Assembly: GCF_013155465.1 (NCBI RefSeq)
Contig: NZ_JABJVX010000002.1
Coordinates: 446,770 to 510,769, forward strand
Reading direction: 5' to 3'
Source of the DNA: Alterinioella nitratireducens
Lineage (GTDB): Bacteria; Pseudomonadota; Alphaproteobacteria; Rhodobacterales; Rhodobacteraceae
Length of the DNA: 64,000 nucleotides
Shown here: positions 51,401-60,360 of the stretch, piece after piece
Layout: the number at the start of each line of letters is the position of its first letter
Numbering within the stretch: position 1 is the stretch's first letter
The notes under the pieces: generated by a model
Told to the model about the DNA's origin: nothing
Databases searched by the model: none
The model's input: the letters and a program-made list of their open reading frames with translations, nothing else
Position numbers and translations under genes: made by a program

Positions 51401-51748
51401 CCACTGGTAGTACTTCCAGACGATCGGACGGTCGCGCTTCTCGTTGATCGCCAGCGTGTGGCTGACGATGTTGTGCTCGTAGCGCAGCAGGTCGGCCCGC
51501 GTGATCTGGGCGCCCGCCTGTAGGTGGACGTCCAGCGCCTTGTAGAAATGGTGCAGGTTCTCGGTCGTCATGCCCTCGGGCGCGTCCTTCACCGACTTGG
51601 CCAGAGGCTGCACCGGCCGGAGCGTGCGCTTGCCATCCTTGTGGTCCTTCAGCGGATCGAAACCGAACAGGCTGACAATCCACTGGTTGAGCACCAGCTT
51701 GTGGCCAAAAGGGAGCGGCTTGATCTTGGATTTGGGCTTTCTCGCCAT
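48494..51748 (-). CDS. Type III restriction Res-like helicase/nuclease
   Basis: A 1084-residue superfamily 2 protein related to type III Res subunits. Walker A is in LQNATGSGKTLLMH near 178, DEAH-box LLVDEAHRGMG near 285, and motif VI IIQLFGRGVRLKG near 620. The C-terminal PD-(D/E)XK-like domain has FYPDFLLWLV then LAFVEPHG near 985-1010; the usual Lys of ExK is His here, so cleavage needs proof. It starts three bases after the methyltransferase stop. Likely the DNA-dependent ATPase and effector of the locus. Confidence 0.85.
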   Translation of the reverse strand: MARKPKSKIKPLPFGHKLVLNQWIVSLFGFDPLKDHKDGKRTLRPVQPLAKSVKDAPEGMTTENLHHFYKALDVHLQAGAQITRADLLRYEHNIVSHTLAINEKRDRPIVWKYYQWLSLLFAEIYLDRFFADRAALLDSLNAYVNEFDRYWTGEGYEPGITPYELDDLNKLCLQNATGSGKTLLMHVNFLQFRHYASKSPLKHDLTRTVLITPNEQLSLQHAREMKGSNIVASRLLTDSGDLLSSGKNGLRQVDYTEVTKLGDTDGPNVIATRNLGDQNLLLVDEAHRGMGSQEERGWFRSRARLSEKGFVFEYSATLKEAVTAAKRPEIEASYAKTILFDYSYRYFYEDGYGKDYRIFNLPRTFAQLEFSYLTACLLSFYQQLKLYEDKRTLYTPYNIEKPLWVFVGSSVTKATGSKAEKATVSDVGKILAFIAKFLKSEGTSAAEIERILTGNAQETGLLDENGGDIFAGGFVYLQQLMLREGWKPGDLFRDILEKLFQNRAGGELSIARIKGDENEIMLRVGQAERPFGLINVGDASGLATHIAEQEFDNVAVLESEFAETMFGQINLSSSPVNLLIGSKRFVEGWDCWRVSTLGLMHVGKSEGAQIIQLFGRGVRLKGYDWSLQRSGFATPTHQPELIQYVETLNVFGIEADFMERFRKFLEEEELPRNDQKQVFTVPLTVTYDFGQRLKVLRPRKKRGDGREYDFKRDGAVPALTLVPEKIRQKGVAIDWYPRIQSLESKRSTKLGTKEETVFEDGQLDFLDYDDLFFRLEKFKRERTWHNLNISKSMIRTLLTDRTWYKVVVPSGKMKFSDFGNVALWQEMAAELLQRFSEEYYNYCKAAFIEPRLELREIEAGDGSLPEVDEYQLIVDASETALINDIQNLTSEISTRRAGVLRAGDLKGCLFGAHLYEPVLHAAKGSKIQIAPVSLNESEFQFLDDLRLYIERGQARLTAEGVELFLLRNESRGRGVGFFEAGNFYPDFLLWLVKDGRQHLAFVEPHGLQHEGPGHKKIEFHQVIKDIQARLASENVVLNSFIVTPTRFGKLNWGKTIHELENMHVLFMEDQRDTYVASIVRRMAA

Positions 51749-51751
51749 TGC

Positions 51752-54700
51752 TCAGCCCTCCACGTCCCACATTGCTTGATGGAAGGCTTCCTCGAGCAGG
51801 CGCACCTTCCAGGTCTCCTCGTCCCTGCGAAGGTTGGGCAGGTTGTTGGAGCCGTTCACATAAATCACGTCGAACTCGGTGTCTTGCGCCGAAAGGCGGT
51901 ACTTCCGGAACCACTCATCCAGCATCAGGTTGTCCTTCTCGAGATCGCCAGTCAGCTTGCGCCAGACGACCAGCGCCTTTTCGCGGTCGTTTTGATCGCC
52001 GGGGGTGCGCAGGGTGTAGCCTTCGACCTTGCGGAAGCGCCAGGCGCCGTCATCCGTCTCCTTCAGAGCTCCATCGAGCATGAGCCGGGTGTTCGTGTCC
52101 TCCGGCAGCTCGGGATCGACCTCGCGCTTGAAGGCGGCGTCATAGCCGCGCCAGCGGTCCAGATGCTCGACATGCAGACCGATGAGCCAGTTGAACGTTT
52201 CGACCAGGTCCACGGCCTTCTCGACATACTCGTCCGTGCCCGGCTTCTTGATCTTCAGCTTGTAGGCGGTCGGATCGTCGAACCATTCGATGTTCAGGAG
52301 CGACGGGCTGCCCTTGGTCTCGAAGTCCAACCAATAGCGGAGCATGTAGTCGCGCGAGAAGTCTCCCTTCGCCAGCGATTGACTGGCCGAAGGCAGAACG
52401 TGAATATTATTGAGGGTTTCCTCGTAAGTCTCCAATCGCAAGTACTTTATGATGGCCGACACGCCATCGCCAGGTGATGGGACGCCATCGCTCCAAATGC
52501 TGGAATAAATAGCCTTTTGAATTCGCGGCAATGTAACTTGACCGAAATACCCCCCCATCTCCATAAGAAAGAAGCGGCGATTGCCCTCGTCTTTGCGGTT
52601 CAGGTTCACCACAGCATGGCCGGTCGTACCCGATCCGGCAAAAAAGTCTAGGCAAGTGCCCCTAACATGGGACATGCCCGAAATATGAATGCAATCCTCG
52701 ACCGCAAAAGTAGACTTCGGGTATGAGAAAACATTGTACTCCTTAAATAGTTTCTTTAGCGCCCCAGTTCCATGCTCTGTTGCCGAATACTTTGCATCAG
52801 ACCATACAGTGAGAGGCAAAACACCATCTTCATTGGGGCGGAATTTGTAGTATACAGTCCAAGTGCCATCCTTTTCCTTGGCTTGGAAATTGGATGGGCT
52901 CTCTGTGATGGCCTCAGGCTTCCATCGCCAAGTTCGTTCGACACCATTTTGGTCTATCGGGTAGAATTCGAATTCACCGTCACGCGGGCGCTCTTTTATA
53001 TCCCAAACGCGCCTTTCCCCATCCCAAGTCATTTGAGGAACGCGAAGAATCTTCCCGTCAAAATAGATCGGATAATAGAGCGATGGGCGATCACTGCGCT
53101 CAGAGTTTGAGCCTCGCTTGCGGAAAAGCTCCCACATGTAGGCTCCACCTTCATCCCTCTCCTTGTAGCGCGCCATTTGAGCATCGGAACGGGGTAGTAA
53201 ACCGATCTTTGACGTAGGGTTTCGCTTGAAAAAAAGCGCATACTCGTGGGATTGGGCAAAACCAGAAGGAACTGGGCGGCCAGACGGGTTGCTTCTAATG
53301 CAAACAGTTCCTGCTTCGTTATCTTTCCCGAAAACTCCCTCAAGAACGAAATGAAGTTCGCGCTGCTGATAATCATCAATGGTAGCGCAGATTATTCCCG
53401 TAGACGCTTTCAACAGATTGGCCGCAACTGAGACTCGGTCGTTTATCATCGAAGTCCAAGACGAACTACGATAGCCGTTTTTGTAAGCAATCGGGCCAGC
53501 ATCTGTGTTGTAGGGAGGGTCAATGTAGATAGAATCGACTGCCGATTCCAGCTTCTTCCGAGCTAGAGACAAGCCCTGGAAGTTCTCGGTGTTCATAAGG
53601 ACGCCAACGGTCTCGGACTCTATCGCCTCGATCTCGGCCAAAAGACCTTCGCGAAACTGCGCATCGAAGAACCTAGTGTCGAGCAGAAGCGCGCTGTTTC
53701 TTTGCAGAAAATCTGTCGTCAACGGGGCTGTGTATTCATCCAGAACATCGATTGCAAAAAGTCGGACCCACTCTTCCCGCTGAGCTTCATTCGCCGCAAT
53801 CTCCGTATAGAACTCCTCCGGGATGCGATCGAGCGTGATGCTGTACTGGGTGTCGACGACGAACTTCTTCTTCAGCCACAGCCGCTTCTGGAAGTCTTCG
53901 AGCTGCGCAAGGAAGTCGATCAGGTGCTGCGCGATACGGCGCAGCACCTTGACCTTGGCGAGGTACGCTTCCACCCGCGGCGCATCGGCGGACTCGATGT
54001 CGTCCAGCCGCATGACCTCGTTCTTGATGTAGAAGTCCAGCTCGCGCCGCAGAAACCCGCCCAGATCCTTGTGGATGAAGTAGTCCATCGTGTTCCGGCT
54101 GGTATATTGCAGCAGATAACGCTCCAGCAGCGTGCGCTCTTTTTCCTTCTCGGTCGGCGCCGGTGTCATCAGCGCCGTTACATAGTCGCCTGCGCCCTCC
54201 AGTTCGGGCAGCAGCGCCTTCACTTTGGCCGCCGCCTCGGCAAGCCGCTTCTTGCGCCAGGTGCCTTCCTGGCCGGTCTTCTCGGGGTCCGGGCGATACT
54301 GGAACTGGATCACCAGCTCCGGCTCGCCGGTGTCGCCTATCTGGACCTTCACCGGTTCCGGCTCGTGGATGATGAAGTAGCGTTCGGTCTGCTCCGACGC
54401 CTTGACGTTGTTGTGCTCGCCCTCGGACGCCGAGACGATCCGACAGTGGACCTTAAGTGGCTTCTGTTCGAACAGCGCGCCGTGCTTGTCCTTGAACTCC
54501 TTCGCCTGCGTCGGATCGAAGGTGAAGTTGGTCAGGTACTCGGACGTCTTGATGTAGTACTGGTCGCGGTTGGCCCAGTGCAGGTAGACCTCGCGCCCGT
54601 CGTAGGGGACGGCATAAGGGGCCGCTTTGCCGTCGGTCTCGCGTGCGAAGTAGCGACGGCTCATGAAGTCGCCGTTGTCGTAGTAGCGCTCGAAGAAGCG

Positions 54701-55054
54701 GTACAGGTGGTCGTAGACGTCGCCCTCGTTGCTGCCGCTTTCCTTGGCCGCATCCCAGGCAGCCTTGGCTTCCTTCACTTTCGGGGCGGCATCCGGATCG
54801 GGTGCGCCGAATTCCTCGGCCTGCTTGCGCGCTGCCTCATAGGCGGCCTTCGCTTGCTCGACACGGACGCCGTCCGCCTCGCCGAAGGCATCGCGGATGA
54901 TGCCCAGCAAGTCTTCCTCGAGAAACTTGGTCACCTGGCCGGCCTTCGCATGCATGATGCGATAGAAGCCGAAGTCCAGGTCGGGCTGGTCAAGCTGGAA
55001 CAGCTCCTTCAGAAGGCTGATCAGGCGTTCTCGTTGCTTCTCGACGTTCGGCAT
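51752..55054 (-). CDS. Type III-like N6-adenine DNA methyltransferase (Mod)
   Basis: A 1100-residue protein. The first 500 residues form a long helical, charged region (opening KQRERLISLLKELFQLDQPD). A beta-class methyltransferase follows: motif IV DSIYIDPPYNTDAG near 533 and motif I LDFFAGSGTTGHAV near 805. The remainder may hold the target-recognition domain and an interaction tail. It modifies self DNA so that the helicases spare it. I chose the ATG at 55054 (AGGAG upstream) over the extended reading to 55099. It is longer than classical Mod (about 650 residues), closer to large methylases of DISARM-like loci. Confidence 0.88.
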   Translation of the reverse strand: MPNVEKQRERLISLLKELFQLDQPDLDFGFYRIMHAKAGQVTKFLEEDLLGIIRDAFGEADGVRVEQAKAAYEAARKQAEEFGAPDPDAAPKVKEAKAAWDAAKESGSNEGDVYDHLYRFFERYYDNGDFMSRRYFARETDGKAAPYAVPYDGREVYLHWANRDQYYIKTSEYLTNFTFDPTQAKEFKDKHGALFEQKPLKVHCRIVSASEGEHNNVKASEQTERYFIIHEPEPVKVQIGDTGEPELVIQFQYRPDPEKTGQEGTWRKKRLAEAAAKVKALLPELEGAGDYVTALMTPAPTEKEKERTLLERYLLQYTSRNTMDYFIHKDLGGFLRRELDFYIKNEVMRLDDIESADAPRVEAYLAKVKVLRRIAQHLIDFLAQLEDFQKRLWLKKKFVVDTQYSITLDRIPEEFYTEIAANEAQREEWVRLFAIDVLDEYTAPLTTDFLQRNSALLLDTRFFDAQFREGLLAEIEAIESETVGVLMNTENFQGLSLARKKLESAVDSIYIDPPYNTDAGPIAYKNGYRSSSWTSMINDRVSVAANLLKASTGIICATIDDYQQRELHFVLEGVFGKDNEAGTVCIRSNPSGRPVPSGFAQSHEYALFFKRNPTSKIGLLPRSDAQMARYKERDEGGAYMWELFRKRGSNSERSDRPSLYYPIYFDGKILRVPQMTWDGERRVWDIKERPRDGEFEFYPIDQNGVERTWRWKPEAITESPSNFQAKEKDGTWTVYYKFRPNEDGVLPLTVWSDAKYSATEHGTGALKKLFKEYNVFSYPKSTFAVEDCIHISGMSHVRGTCLDFFAGSGTTGHAVVNLNRKDEGNRRFFLMEMGGYFGQVTLPRIQKAIYSSIWSDGVPSPGDGVSAIIKYLRLETYEETLNNIHVLPSASQSLAKGDFSRDYMLRYWLDFETKGSPSLLNIEWFDDPTAYKLKIKKPGTDEYVEKAVDLVETFNWLIGLHVEHLDRWRGYDAAFKREVDPELPEDTNTRLMLDGALKETDDGAWRFRKVEGYTLRTPGDQNDREKALVVWRKLTGDLEKDNLMLDEWFRKYRLSAQDTEFDVIYVNGSNNLPNLRRDEETWKVRLLEEAFHQAMWDVEG

Positions 55055-55083
55055 GTGACGGGTTTCTCCTGCGTTTTGTTGGC

Positions 55084-57933
55084 TCACACGACCGCCCAAC
55101 GGACGGCGAAGAGCTCTTGTTTGCTGATATCCTGCTGAAGGCGGACTTCCAGGTCCGAGATCATCTGATCACGCTCGTCGATGATCTCGTCTTCCACCTC
55201 GAAGATGCGCTGGCGCAGCCGACGCTTGGATTTCTCCAAATCCTGAATCTGCATCTGGATCCGGTGCTGATCCTCGGGGGACTCGGCCGTTCGCGCCTCA
55301 CGCTTGAGTTCAAGGATCCGCGCCTTCGCGTCCTTCAATTCCTTCTCGGCGGCGAAGACCTTGTCCTCGGCCCACCTTTCGAGCTTCTGGCTTTCGGTCG
55401 AGAACCATTCAGCGTTCTGACGCTTCAGGGCTTCGGTCACGGCCCTCTCTCGTACCGCAAACGCGTCATCAAATTGAGACCTGTCGATTGATCCGGGGTT
55501 TTCGATTATCCGGCAGGGCATCTCGAACAGGCGCCGAGCGATCTCTTCCTCGATCAACTCGCCCTCATCCGTAATGGCTACGAACAGGATGTGGTCCTGC
55601 GCGTCGAAGCCGGAGAAGCTCAGGCAGCGCGCCGCGAGTACACCGCCGCGCCCAACAAGCGGCTCGATGCTAACGGCCTTGGCTGGCCAAGCCGAGTAAT
55701 CGAACGCCAACGAGGCCTCGCTGAGGGTTCGGTCCTTGGACCACTGGATGACAAGCTGTGCCAGCGGGTGACCCAAACGGTATCTGTGTTCACTCAGACC
55801 GTTCTTTGCGATCCCGTAGCCGCCAGCAGGCACAGCAAGCCCACCTGGCGGCTCCTTCAGCGTGAAGGTCAGGTGCTCATCATCGAACTGAGCTCGGTCG
55901 CGGAGCTCGTGCCGCGTAATGGCCCAGAGCATTCTTTCGTACCGCCCAATGTACTCCTTGCTCTTGTCGAGATTGATCTTCAGGCGGTCATGAACCTCGG
56001 CGTCGAAGTTCTCAAGAAGCTTTCGCCGAGTGTCCTCCATCGCGGCACTGATGTTCTCGTCCATTTCCCCCCGAAGGCGGGAAAACTCAGTTTCGATCTC
56101 TTCTGTCGATCTGCAGGTTTGGTATATGGAGACGATGCGCTTCTCGAATTCGACCCCAGACTCGATGGATCCCAAAACCTCGTCAGACGCGCCGAATACC
56201 CCAGAGAACAGCTGAAACTTCTCAGCCAGAAGCTCATAGACACGTTGGTCTGCCGCATTGTTTTTGTTTAGGAAGTTTACAACTACGACGTCATAGAGCT
56301 GGCCATAGCGATGGCATCGGCCGATCCGTTGCTCGATCCTCTGAGGGTTCCAAGGCAAATCATAGTTTACGACGATCGAACAGAACTGCAGGTTGATGCC
56401 TTCGGCGGCTGCCTCTGTTGCGACCATGATCGCGGCGTGTTCACGGAAGTACTCGACCAGTGCTGCCCGAATGTCGGCCGTCCGAGAGCCTGTGATGCGG
56501 TCGCTGCCCTTGTGTTTTGCAAGCCATGCATCATAAATCGCTTTTGATTGTGAGTCGGTGTTGGAACCGTTGAAAAGAACCAGCTGATCGCCGTAACCGT
56601 TGTCAGATAGAAGGCGTACAAGATACTCTTGGGTGCGGCGTGACTCCGTGAAAATGATGGCTTTCTGGGCGGCGCCGAGCTCTTGCGTCTTGGTGAAGCC
56701 CGCTCTAAGCGCGCTGAGAAGTGCTAGCCCCTTCGCGTTCTCAGAAATGGAAACAGCAAGGTCGCGGAAATCACGCAGGTCGGATATTTCCTGCTCGATC
56801 ACGCTCACATCTTCCGGAGAAAGCAATTCGGGCTGATCGTTGCCTTCTGGCCACTCATCTGCCAGCTCGTCGAACTCCTCATAGTCCTCTGCGAGTTCCT
56901 CCTCGAGCTTGCTACGGAGATCCGTATCCTGTTTTAGCTGCCGCTCGAGCTTCCTCGCCAGAGAGTCTAGAGCGCCGGCAATAGCGAAGGTTGAGGATGC
57001 GAGCAACTTCCGCATGATCAGCGTCATGAGGGTGCGCTGCGACGAGGGCAACGCGTGGAGAGAAGGTCTTCGCAGGTAGTCCGAAACCATGTCGTAGAGA
57101 GTCTGCTCCGCTTCGGTCGGTACGAACTCCTGCGTGATAGGAATTCGATTTGTGTAGCGAATGTATTCGAGCACCTGGCGGCGGAGCGTGCGGTGGCAAA
57201 CCGCTTGTAGGCGTTGCTTCAGGTCGTCAAACTGATCATCACCAGTTAGCCGGGCGTACTTAGCTCGAAAGCTTTTGGCGTCGCCGAAGGTGAAATCATC
57301 AATCAAACTTACGAGCCCGTACAACTCCATGAGCGAGTTCTGTAGCGGCGTGGCGGTCAAAAGAATCTTGGGCGCGTTCACGAGTGCGCCCTTGAGCGTC
57401 CGTCCGATCCTATTATCTGGTCGGTACACGTTCCTGAGTCGATGCGCCTCGTCTATTACCACCAAATCCCAAGGAATAACCATCAATGACTCGGCATGTC
57501 GTGCCGCAAATTGAAACGAGCAGATCACAAGGCAGTTCTGATCGAACGGGCTGCGCACGCCGTTTCTGGACATCTTATTGTAGTTCTTGGCCTCGAGGAT
57601 GAGTGTCGGAAGGAAGAACTTCTCTTCGATCTCTTGCGACCACTGCTTCCGCAGGTTGGCTGGCGTGATGATCAGAATACGACGCTTTCCCTCAGCCCAT
57701 TTCTGAGCGAGCACCAGTCCAGCTTCAATTGTCTTTCCGAGGCCAACTTCGTCAGCGAGGATAGCACCTTTCGAGAGCGGAGACTTGAATGCGAACAGTG
57801 CGGCTTCAACTTGGTGAGGGTTAAGGTCGACTTGGGCATCCAAAAGCGCTCCGGCAAGCTTTTCGTTGTCGGCAACCGAATGCCGCTTGCTCAATTCATA
57901 CGCGAAGAGCTTGGAATGAAAGTCCGTGATCAA
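55084..57933 (-). CDS. SNF2-family helicase with C-terminal coiled coil
   Basis: A 949-residue SNF2/Swi2-type translocase: Walker A ILADEVGLGKTIEAG near 57, DEAH (VVIDEAHRLRN) near 157, motif III LLTATPLQNS near 193, and motifs V-VI (ATEAAAEGINLQF, QRIEQRIGRCHRYGQ) near 500-535. The last 120 residues form a long coiled coil. Such proteins track on duplex DNA; DISARM class 1 contains one (DrmD). The start is TTG at 57933 with GGAGAG upstream, one base after the WYL gene stop. GC is slightly lower than in phage genes. Confidence 0.88.
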   Translation of the reverse strand: MITDFHSKLFAYELSKRHSVADNEKLAGALLDAQVDLNPHQVEAALFAFKSPLSKGAILADEVGLGKTIEAGLVLAQKWAEGKRRILIITPANLRKQWSQEIEEKFFLPTLILEAKNYNKMSRNGVRSPFDQNCLVICSFQFAARHAESLMVIPWDLVVIDEAHRLRNVYRPDNRIGRTLKGALVNAPKILLTATPLQNSLMELYGLVSLIDDFTFGDAKSFRAKYARLTGDDQFDDLKQRLQAVCHRTLRRQVLEYIRYTNRIPITQEFVPTEAEQTLYDMVSDYLRRPSLHALPSSQRTLMTLIMRKLLASSTFAIAGALDSLARKLERQLKQDTDLRSKLEEELAEDYEEFDELADEWPEGNDQPELLSPEDVSVIEQEISDLRDFRDLAVSISENAKGLALLSALRAGFTKTQELGAAQKAIIFTESRRTQEYLVRLLSDNGYGDQLVLFNGSNTDSQSKAIYDAWLAKHKGSDRITGSRTADIRAALVEYFREHAAIMVATEAAAEGINLQFCSIVVNYDLPWNPQRIEQRIGRCHRYGQLYDVVVVNFLNKNNAADQRVYELLAEKFQLFSGVFGASDEVLGSIESGVEFEKRIVSIYQTCRSTEEIETEFSRLRGEMDENISAAMEDTRRKLLENFDAEVHDRLKINLDKSKEYIGRYERMLWAITRHELRDRAQFDDEHLTFTLKEPPGGLAVPAGGYGIAKNGLSEHRYRLGHPLAQLVIQWSKDRTLSEASLAFDYSAWPAKAVSIEPLVGRGGVLAARCLSFSGFDAQDHILFVAITDEGELIEEEIARRLFEMPCRIIENPGSIDRSQFDDAFAVRERAVTEALKRQNAEWFSTESQKLERWAEDKVFAAEKELKDAKARILELKREARTAESPEDQHRIQMQIQDLEKSKRRLRQRIFEVEDEIIDERDQMISDLEVRLQQDISKQELFAVRWAVV

Positions 57934-57934
57934 T

Positions 57935-58840
57935 TCAACTCTCCAGCACTTGACTTGCGGGACTGGAGGAACTGCCGACAGAGGGAAAATGGGGACGGAC
58001 CTGATCTTGGTTCAGGAGCACGATTTGCTGATCTTTTGGGCTCCTCGCTGCCGGATCGGTATCCAGCCCGAGACGCCGGAGAGCGTAGTAGAGCAGCGCG
58101 CGCCGGACCTTGATCTTCGCCTTGCCGCCTCGCATTCCGTAGTCGAGCGCGATGACCTTCGCTTGCGTCTCCGAAAGGTCGGGGTGGGGCCCGACCTCAA
58201 GCGTGACCTCGGAATGCCAGTCGCGGTCGTCGATGGCCGAGATCTCGCTCTCGCGCGAACCGCGGATCTCGAGGATCCGCGAGAGCAGGAAATCCTTGAA
58301 GCAATCGTCAGTCAGGCAGAATGCCCGCGTGTGCCAGCGGAACCCGTCGAACGCGATGGCGTGGGGTGCGATCCAGCGCCGGCGGGGCTCGGGGCTGGAT
58401 AGGGACTGGTACTTCACCTCGATCGCCTCGGCACGTCGGATGGCTCCGACCACCGAGCGAAGCGTCATCGGATTAACGCCACGCACGGGTGTTGGCGCAG
58501 ACGCGTAGGGCGGCCGCTCCGGGATCCAGCAATCCTCTTGGTCCATAACATTCTCTGCAACCAGACGAAGCTGAGACAAGTAATGCGCGGCGTCGGGTTC
58601 GCGGAAATAGCAGGCAAAGCCATTGCCGCGGACATAGGTGCGCGCGCTCTTGTCGTAGACCATGTTGTCCGGCGCCAGCGCGAGATAGCGGTTCAGGTCG
58701 GCGGACGCCTGGTTCACCGAGACGCCGAACTGCTGCATCACGTCGATGCGATTGACGTGCCCCTCCCAGAACAGGCGGAACTCGATGAACTCGAGGCGTT
58801 GCTCGACGCCCCAGCGCAGCTCAGCCTTTCCCTTGCCCAC
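57935..58840 (-). CDS. WYL-domain transcriptional regulator
   Basis: A 301-residue protein: N-terminal winged HTH (about 10-70, FRLFWEGHVNRIDVMQQFGVS region) and a C-terminal WYL-type ligand-sensing domain (about 130-215), with a further C-terminal part. WYL proteins often regulate defence loci, sensing nucleic acid or nucleotide signals. I chose the GTG at 58840 because GGGAGAG lies four bases upstream; a longer reading to 58924 has no such site. First gene of the seven-gene operon, so probably its own regulator. A palindrome lies just upstream. Confidence 0.85.
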   Translation of the reverse strand: MGKGKAELRWGVEQRLEFIEFRLFWEGHVNRIDVMQQFGVSVNQASADLNRYLALAPDNMVYDKSARTYVRGNGFACYFREPDAAHYLSQLRLVAENVMDQEDCWIPERPPYASAPTPVRGVNPMTLRSVVGAIRRAEAIEVKYQSLSSPEPRRRWIAPHAIAFDGFRWHTRAFCLTDDCFKDFLLSRILEIRGSRESEISAIDDRDWHSEVTLEVGPHPDLSETQAKVIALDYGMRGGKAKIKVRRALLYYALRRLGLDTDPAARSPKDQQIVLLNQDQVRPHFPSVGSSSSPASQVLES

Positions 58841-58875
58841 ATCACTCTCCCGGCCCACCCCGAGCGCACGCCAAC

Positions 58876-58887
58876 TGTGCGCGCACA
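58876..58887. promoter_or_regulatory. Palindrome upstream of WYL gene, candidate operator
   Basis: TGTGCGCGCACA is a perfect 12-base palindrome, 35 bases upstream of the WYL regulator start and between it and the integrase gene. Flanking half-sites (TTGGCACAG, GTTGGCGTG on the minus strand) add symmetry. Likely an autoregulatory site, inferred from position. Confidence 0.4.
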
Positions 58888-58954
58888 ATTTCTGTGCCAA
58901 CAGTATCGCCGAGAGGCTTCGCAATCAATCGAAAAGGGTCGTTCCCGCGCGGGA

Positions 58955-60109
58955 TTATCCCAAGGATTGCCTGAGGTTCTGCGCCACTGCATCGGCCGCC
59001 ATCCGCACCGGCTCGGCGGCGAGGTGCGCGTAGCGCGCCGTGGTCTGGACCTGCGTGTGTCCGAGCAGCTTGCCGATCATCGGCAGGCCCTGACCCGAAG
59101 CGACGGCCGTGGAGGCGAAGGTGTGACGCAGGTCGTGGATGCGCACGTCCTTGACGCCGGCGCGGGCGCGAACGCGCTGCCAAAATGGCTGCAGGTCGCT
59201 CAGCGGCTTGCCCGGAAGGGTGCCGGCGATGACCCAAGGGTTGCCATCGATGCGCTGGGCGTCGCGCAGGAGGTCGACGGCGGGCAGTCCGAGATGGACG
59301 ACCTTGGCGCCGGTCTTCGAGTCCGGCAGGCGCAGGACGCGCTCGGCCAGATCGACGTATGCCCATTGTAACGTCATGATCTCGTTAAGCCGACATCCGG
59401 TCAGGATCAGCAGGCGCGCAGCGAGGATGGCCGAGGGCAGTTCGATCCCCTCAGCCTCCATCTCGCGAAGCACCTCGCCGATCCGGCGCAGTTCCGCCGC
59501 GCTGAGGAAGCGCTCTCGCTTCTCCTCGGGATACTTCCGGATGTGCTTTCGCGGGTTGGTGCCGTCTGGACGCAACCCCCACATCTCGGCGAGGCCGAAC
59601 ATCTTCGAGACCACCTCGAGGCAGCGGTTGGCTTGATAAGGGATGTGGCGCATGTCGTGATGGAACTTCGCGACGTCCGCCCGAGTGATCCCGGTGACCG
59701 TGAACTGCCCGAGCGCGGGGAGGATGAAGCGCCGAAGGTTGCGCCGGTATTCGGTCGCCGTGCTGGTCTTGAGGCGGACGGCGATGTGTTCCTTGTCGAA
59801 ACGCTCTGCCAGTTCCTTCACCGTGATCGCCTTACGCCCCGCGTCCCGCTCGGCAGCTGGATCCTCGCCGTTGCGGGCGGCAGCAACGATGGCGATGGCG
59901 CGGCTGCGCGCTTGCTCGCAGGTCAGGACAGTGCTGGGCCCGAGGCTGATCCGCCGGGACCGGCGTCCGGCGCGATACTGGACCACATAGCCCTTGCGCC
60001 CGCTGGGCAGCACGCGCAGCCCGAAACCGGGGATCTCGCTGTCCCAGGTGAAGTACTCTGCATCGCGGGCTTCCGCGGCGTCTACGAGGCGCTTGGTCAG
60101 CTTGGGCAT
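58955..60109 (-). CDS. Tyrosine recombinase integrase (P4-type)
   Basis: A 384-residue integrase. An N-terminal DUF4102-like arm-binding domain (GFGLRVLPSGRKGYVVQYR) and a core-binding SAM-like domain (about 95-190) precede the catalytic domain, in which all residues are visible: Arg240 (TGCRLNE), Lys265 (DSKTG), His325-Arg328 (HDLRHTF), His351 (GHTQ) and nucleophile Tyr360 (TARYAHL). It inserts the element at a tRNA-type attachment site. The remnant at 63133-63179 is the likely right junction. The gene lies between the WYL operon and two small genes. Confidence 0.95.
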   Translation of the reverse strand: MPKLTKRLVDAAEARDAEYFTWDSEIPGFGLRVLPSGRKGYVVQYRAGRRSRRISLGPSTVLTCEQARSRAIAIVAAARNGEDPAAERDAGRKAITVKELAERFDKEHIAVRLKTSTATEYRRNLRRFILPALGQFTVTGITRADVAKFHHDMRHIPYQANRCLEVVSKMFGLAEMWGLRPDGTNPRKHIRKYPEEKRERFLSAAELRRIGEVLREMEAEGIELPSAILAARLLILTGCRLNEIMTLQWAYVDLAERVLRLPDSKTGAKVVHLGLPAVDLLRDAQRIDGNPWVIAGTLPGKPLSDLQPFWQRVRARAGVKDVRIHDLRHTFASTAVASGQGLPMIGKLLGHTQVQTTARYAHLAAEPVRMAADAVAQNLRQSLG

Positions 60110-60360
60110 GGTGGACGGCCTTCCGGTTCTCTTTGCTCTACAGTGCGGAAGGCGTCGTGATAGTCAACGAACACATTGATATTGCGTGGAAAAAGGAAGT
60201 GGCGCGCGTTTCCGCGTGGGCCTCTCTGCGCGTCTGTGCGGGGTGAAGTTGGTCTGTGCGAATCGGAACGCAGGCTGGGAGGTGGAACGGGGCGGAGTGT
60301 GGAACTCGTCTGCAATGTCGTTTAGTTTGTGGCCAACAAGGGGATAGTCGGGCGAAACCA

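Noticed and set aside
53702..55138. Long open frame antisense to the methyltransferase
   Set aside because: Leu/Val-rich shadow composition, no ribosome binding site, and the opposite strand has clear methyltransferase motifs.
48494..58840. Calling the leftward operon a complete DISARM system
   Set aside because: The SNF2 helicase and large methylase fit, but DUF1998 (DrmB), DrmA-type helicase and PLD genes are absent.
58880..58900. Sigma-54-like promoter before the WYL gene (TTGGCAC...TTGT on the minus strand)
   Set aside because: The -12 element has GT instead of the near-invariant GC, and no enhancer-binding protein gene is nearby.
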